Assembly (NCBI GenBank): GCA_014238395.1 | Contig: JABABE010000036.1 | Coordinates: 1-8,998, forward strand | Direction: 5' to 3' | From: Candidatus Kaiserbacteria bacterium | Lineage (GTDB): Bacteria; Patescibacteriota; Minisyncoccia; Phycocordibacterales; JABAAK01 | Length of the DNA stretch: 8,998 bases | Shown here: positions 6,408 to 8,998 of the stretch, one piece after another | How positions within the stretch are numbered: the stretch's first letter is position 1 | How the letters are laid out: each line of letters starts with the position of its first letter | Translations under genes and position numbers: made by a program | The notes under the pieces: generated by a model | Database searches by the model: none | Seen by the model: the letters and a program-made list of their open reading frames with translations, nothing else | What the model was told of the DNA's origin: nothing

Positions 6408-7607
6408 ATGACTATTTATTTATATGAAGGTGTAGATAAAGATGGAAAAGAAGTTTCTGGAGAATTAAAGGTGGTTTCTCGCGATAGTCTGCTAAATATG
6501 TTGCAAGGCAAAGGCATAACTGTTAGTTCTGTTAAAGAGAAGAAATCTAAAAAATTTAACATAGTTCTTTTTCGTAAAATTAAATCAAAAGAGATGGTTA
6601 TTTTTTTACGACAACTCTCCACTTTGTTTGAGGCAGATGTCCCAGTTTTACGTATTTTTGTTTTAGTTGCGAGGCAGACAAAAAATGAATATTTTAAAGA
6701 AATTTTAACAGATATCTCCGATCAAATAAAAAATGGTGTTTCTCTATCACTTGCTTTTGCAAAATACAGACATGTATTTGGTGATTTTTTTATAAGTATA
6801 GTTGAAGTTGGTGAAGTATCTGGTACGATGTCCAGGTCCTTTTTGTATTTAGCTGCATATAAAGAAAGATCTTATGAAATAACAACAAAAGCAAGAAGAG
6901 CATTAACCTATCCTGTTTTTATATCAGTGACATTTTTGGTTGTGATGTTTGTTATGTTTATAACAGTTATACCGAAACTGTCTGCTATTTTTGTTGATTC
7001 TGGTGCTGAAATACCAAAAATAACAGCAATAATCCTTTCCATAAGTAATTTTTTGGTCGGAAATGTATATCTGATAATAGCATTGTTTGTAGGTGGAATA
7101 GTTTTTGTCGTGTGGTATTTTAGAACAGAAGGAGGTAGATATGCTTTGGATAATTTTTTACTGACTGCTCCATTAATAGGAAATCTATTTCGCCAACTGT
7201 ATGCTGCTCGTTTTACTGATAATTTATCAATAATGCTTTCAAGTGGTGTGACTATGTTAAAAGCATTTGAGTCTATGGGTGGCGTTGTAGGAAACAAAGT
7301 TTTTGCAGATGCTTTGTCTGAGATTTCATTAAAAATAAAATCTGGTCAATCTCTGTCTAATGCTCTAAATGCTGAGCCACTAATTGGTCAAGATATTTCG
7401 GCTTTGGTTAGGACTGGAGAAGAAGCAGGGCAATTAGCAAAAATAATGTCAACAATTTCAAAATTCTACCAACAACAATTTTCAAATGCAGTAAATACAA
7501 TGATTGATTTAATTCAACCGGCAATTATAATTGTTTTTGCTGGTTCTGTGGGGTTGTTACTTGCTTCTGTTTTACTACCTATATATTCAATAACAACTGC
7601 TATTTAA
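6408..7607 (+). CDS. pilC: Type IV pilus platform protein PilC (GspF family)
   Basis: A polytopic inner-membrane protein on which PilB and PilT act to add or remove pilin subunits. The 399 residues show the usual duplicated T2SF layout. An N-terminal strand-rich segment (YLYEGVDKDGKEVSGEL) precedes the first cytoplasmic domain, which starts at FLRQLSTLFEADVPVLR (66-82) and carries the VGEVSG turn (134-139). Next come membrane spans at about 168-189 and 219-237, the second domain with FTDNLSIMLSSGVTMLKAFE (269-288) and the matching RTGEEAGQLAK (335-345), and a final span at about 371-394 ending in LLPIYSI. The paired GE.(S/A)G motifs in both halves are diagnostic. The start codon is three bases after the pilT stop, with no Shine-Dalgarno motif. 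Confidence 0.96.
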   Translation: MTIYLYEGVDKDGKEVSGELKVVSRDSLLNMLQGKGITVSSVKEKKSKKFNIVLFRKIKSKEMVIFLRQLSTLFEADVPVLRIFVLVARQTKNEYFKEILTDISDQIKNGVSLSLAFAKYRHVFGDFFISIVEVGEVSGTMSRSFLYLAAYKERSYEITTKARRALTYPVFISVTFLVVMFVMFITVIPKLSAIFVDSGAEIPKITAIILSISNFLVGNVYLIIALFVGGIVFVVWYFRTEGGRYALDNFLLTAPLIGNLFRQLYAARFTDNLSIMLSSGVTMLKAFESMGGVVGNKVFADALSEISLKIKSGQSLSNALNAEPLIGQDISALVRTGEEAGQLAKIMSTISKFYQQQFSNAVNTMIDLIQPAIIIVFAGSVGLLLASVLLPIYSITTAI

Positions 7608-7611
7608 TATG

Positions 7612-7620
7612 TGGTATACT
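7612..7620 (+). promoter_or_regulatory. Extended -10 promoter of the pilin gene
   Basis: TGGTATACT is an extended -10: TGN followed by TATACT, five of six consensus positions. It lies in the 36-base pilC-pilin gap. Transcription would begin near 7627, leaving a leader of about 17 bases before the GTG at 7644. No -35 is apparent, which extended -10 promoters can tolerate. A separate promoter would suit a structural subunit needed in far larger amounts than the assembly proteins. Confidence 0.45.
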
Positions 7621-7643
7621 GCATATAGTAACTAAAAAACACT

Positions 7644-8099
7644 GTGAATAAAAAAATATTAAAAGGATTTACATTAATTGAATTGCTTGTTGTGATTGCT
7701 ATAATCGGTATATTGTCCAGTGTTACGATCGTGACTTTTAGCGGTTCTCAAGCAAAAGCAAAAGATGGGACAAGTAAAGTCGAGCTTGCTTCTATAAAAA
7801 CAGAGGCTATTGTATATATTTTAGATAGACCAAATTGGAGCAACTTTTGTGCTTTGACTTCATCTGGATCATCAGATATTAAGGACTTGAGAGATAGTAT
7901 AGAAGAAAGACAAGGTGCAAATTCACAAGATGATTTTATTTGTGTTACAGCAAACGAAGGTACTACGGCTGACATATTTTTATATATCGGATTTAGAAAT
8001 AATGAAGTAAATAGCGAATACACATGTTTTGAGATAAATGCATCTACAAAAAGAGCAGAGACCCATAATAGGGTACTTCCCGTGATATGTGGTCTGTAA
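7644..8099 (+). CDS. pilA: Type IV prepilin (major pilin candidate)
   Basis: A 151-residue prepilin with a textbook class III signal. The basic leader MNKKILKG is cut after G8, and the mature protein begins FTLIELLVVIAIIGIL with F at +1 and glutamate at +5 (E13). This hydrophobic helix (about 9-31) anchors the subunit before assembly and packs the pilus core afterwards. The mature chain of 143 residues has four cysteines (C69, C100, C128, C149); C128 and C149 are placed like a C-terminal disulfide loop, and C69-C100 could form a second. The start is GTG at 7644; no ATG gives the leader. No Shine-Dalgarno motif is seen. It is the only pilin in the window and lies next to pilD, so it is probably the main subunit, but a minor-pilin role cannot be ruled out. 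Confidence 0.92.
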   Translation: MNKKILKGFTLIELLVVIAIIGILSSVTIVTFSGSQAKAKDGTSKVELASIKTEAIVYILDRPNWSNFCALTSSGSSDIKDLRDSIEERQGANSQDDFICVTANEGTTADIFLYIGFRNNEVNSEYTCFEINASTKRAETHNRVLPVICGL

Positions 8100-8102
8100 T
8101 TA

Positions 8103-8846
8103 ATGTTTTTACAATTTATAATTATTTTTGGACTTTCTGCGACTTTGGGTAGTTATATAAATGTACTGATATACAGGAGATCCTTTAAGTCTTCTGCTTC
8201 CGGTCGGTCGAGATGTACTTCCTGTAAAAAAGTATTAAAAGCAGGTGAGCTTATACCAATATTTTCATATCTAATACAAAAGGGTAAATGCACTGGGTGC
8301 AAGAAAAAGATAAGTAAGAGATATATCTTTATAGAGATATTAACCATCCTCTCAACTTTAATAATATTTATAATCTTAGGTTTCTCTCTTTACTCCTTTT
8401 TACTTACGGCGTCTCTTTTATTTGTGATACCACTTGCTGTTATTGATATAGCTGAACTAGAATTTCCTAGTTTTCTTTTGTTTCCATTTGTATATTTTTC
8501 ATTTGCATATAGTGTTTATATGTCCATAAAGACTTTTAGTTTTTTACCGTTAGTGGCACCATTTTTGTTTGCTTCCGCATTTTTTTTGTTATATGTAATA
8601 ACACAAAAGAGAGGTATCGGATTTGGTGATATTATATTGGCGTTTTCTCTTGGCGGACTTATAGGGTTTGACATATATAAATTAGCATTTGCATTTATAG
8701 GAAGTTTTTGGATAGGGACATTGGTGTACCTCTCTATAATGTTTTATCAAAAATACAAAAAACTAAAAACCTTTGATAGAAAGACACAAGTGCCATTTGG
8801 ACCTTTTATCATATTATCCACTTTTATATCTATATTATTCTTGTAG
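8103..8846 (+). CDS. pilD: Prepilin peptidase / N-methyltransferase PilD
   Basis: A membrane aspartic protease that removes the pilin leader and, in family members with the zinc-like domain, methylates the new N-terminus. The 247 residues begin with FGLSATLGSYINVLIYRR, matching the family's G.(I)GSF.NV..R start. A cytoplasmic domain follows with two CxxC pairs (C38/C41 and C63/C66) and the ELIPIFSYL stretch between them, so methylation is likely retained. The protease half carries both aspartates: D115 in AVIDIAELEFPS and D176 in the GFGD motif (173-176). About seven to eight hydrophobic spans follow the family pattern, and the PFGPF motif (231-235) near the end is typical. It starts three bases after the pilin stop, so enzyme and substrate are probably co-translated. 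Start codon ATG, no Shine-Dalgarno motif. Confidence 0.95.
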   Translation: MFLQFIIIFGLSATLGSYINVLIYRRSFKSSASGRSRCTSCKKVLKAGELIPIFSYLIQKGKCTGCKKKISKRYIFIEILTILSTLIIFIILGFSLYSFLLTASLLFVIPLAVIDIAELEFPSFLLFPFVYFSFAYSVYMSIKTFSFLPLVAPFLFASAFFLLYVITQKRGIGFGDIILAFSLGGLIGFDIYKLAFAFIGSFWIGTLVYLSIMFYQKYKKLKTFDRKTQVPFGPFIILSTFISILFL

Positions 8847-8847
8847 A

Positions 8848-8872
8848 TATAATGTGTCTTGTGTTGTATAAT
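8848..8872 (+). promoter_or_regulatory. Promoter region of tRNA-Asp (two TATAAT boxes)
   Basis: Perfect TATAAT hexamers lie at 8848-8853 and 8867-8872 in the 36-base gap after pilD. The second would start transcription near 8879, four bases before the tRNA 5' end, the same geometry as at tRNA-Ser. No good -35 is present at standard spacing. The first box may be chance or a weaker alternative start. No terminator is visible between pilD and the tRNA, so read-through from the pilus operon is also possible. Confidence 0.5.
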
Positions 8873-8882
8873 AAAAACACTT

Positions 8883-8956
8883 GCGGTGGTAGCTCAGCTG
8901 GTTAGAGCGCTGCCCTGTCACGGCAGAGGTCGCGGGTTCAAATCCCGTCCACCGCG
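8883..8956 (+). tRNA. tRNA-Asp (anticodon GTC)
   Basis: A complete class I cloverleaf. The acceptor stem pairs GCGGTGG (8883-8889) with CCACCGC (8949-8955). The D stem GCTC/GAGC is at 8892-8895 and 8905-8908. The anticodon stem CTGCC/GGCAG surrounds the loop CTGTCAC, so the anticodon is GTC (8917-8919), reading GAC and GAU. The T arm GCGGG-TTCAAAT-CCCGT has one G-T pair. The discriminator is G8956, a known aspartate identity base. CAT follows, so CCA is not encoded. Confidence 0.97.
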
Positions 8957-8959
8957 CAT

Positions 8960-8998
8960 ATGGTAGAAATTATCTCATTTTCACTTTTAGGTATAGTG
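8960..8998 (+). CDS. Start of an unidentified reading frame (partial)
   Basis: An ATG three bases after the mature end of tRNA-Asp opens a frame reading MVEIISFSLLGIV to the window edge. The hydrophobic run could begin a membrane segment. Thirteen codons cannot identify a family, and there is no ribosome binding site. If real, the message would have to be released from a tRNA-mRNA transcript by 3' processing of the tRNA. It may equally be chance. Confidence 0.35.
   Translation, partial: MVEIISFSLLGIV

Noticed and set aside
6908..7297. Minus-strand frame of 129 codons opposite pilC
   Set aside because: It is antisense to well-conserved pilC membrane and T2SF segments, with no independent signal of coding.
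8861..8880. Inverted repeat GTGTT/AACAC around the second TATAAT before tRNA-Asp, a possible operator
   Set aside because: Only five pairs around a ten-base AT-rich centre; such short repeats are expected by chance here.

Overview
This is an AT-rich window (about 30% G+C by eye), almost entirely coding. It holds a compact type IV pilus (T4P) operon flanked by two tRNA genes. I read it as chromosomal DNA from a small-genome bacterium, most likely of the Patescibacteria/CPR radiation. The reasons are very low G+C, 1-4 base gene junctions, near absence of Shine-Dalgarno motifs, tRNAs without an encoded CCA end, a T4P set with no outer-membrane secretin gene in view, and reduced forms of several family proteins. 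The lineage is inferred from gene style, not from a marker gene. TGA is used as a stop (end of pilB), so the recoded UGA=Gly code of some CPR groups is not supported.

Layout. 1-60 is the 3' end of a rightward gene. 116-205 is tRNA-Ser(GCU) with a good promoter just upstream. 277-930 (minus strand) is a ComF-type phosphoribosyltransferase-fold protein that has lost its N-terminal zinc-finger cysteines. The region 931-999 is a divergent promoter region. From 1000 to 8846 nine genes run rightward: pilM, pilN, pilO, a small PilP-like membrane protein, pilB, pilT, pilC, a type IV pilin and pilD. tRNA-Asp(GUC) follows at 8883-8956, and a new reading frame opens immediately after it and runs off the window. 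No intergenic stretch exceeds 300 bases. I see no insertion sequence, CRISPR array, riboswitch or sizeable repeat.

How it works together. PilD cleaves the prepilin at a class III signal (KG|FTLIE). PilC is the membrane platform. PilB powers extension and PilT powers retraction. PilM (actin-like, cytoplasmic), PilN and PilO (single-pass) and the PilP-like protein form the alignment subcomplex. With no secretin gene and a PilP-like protein held by a membrane anchor instead of a lipid, the set fits a cell with one membrane. The divergent ComF gene suggests DNA uptake as one possible pilus function.

Points worth a second look: PilB lacks the usual four-cysteine zinc motif; PilT has an altered stretch just after Walker B; the PilP-like protein is reduced to an anchor plus a GRxNPF tail; TATAAT boxes sit so close to start codons that leaderless or very short leaders are likely; and the pilin appears to have its own extended -10 promoter.
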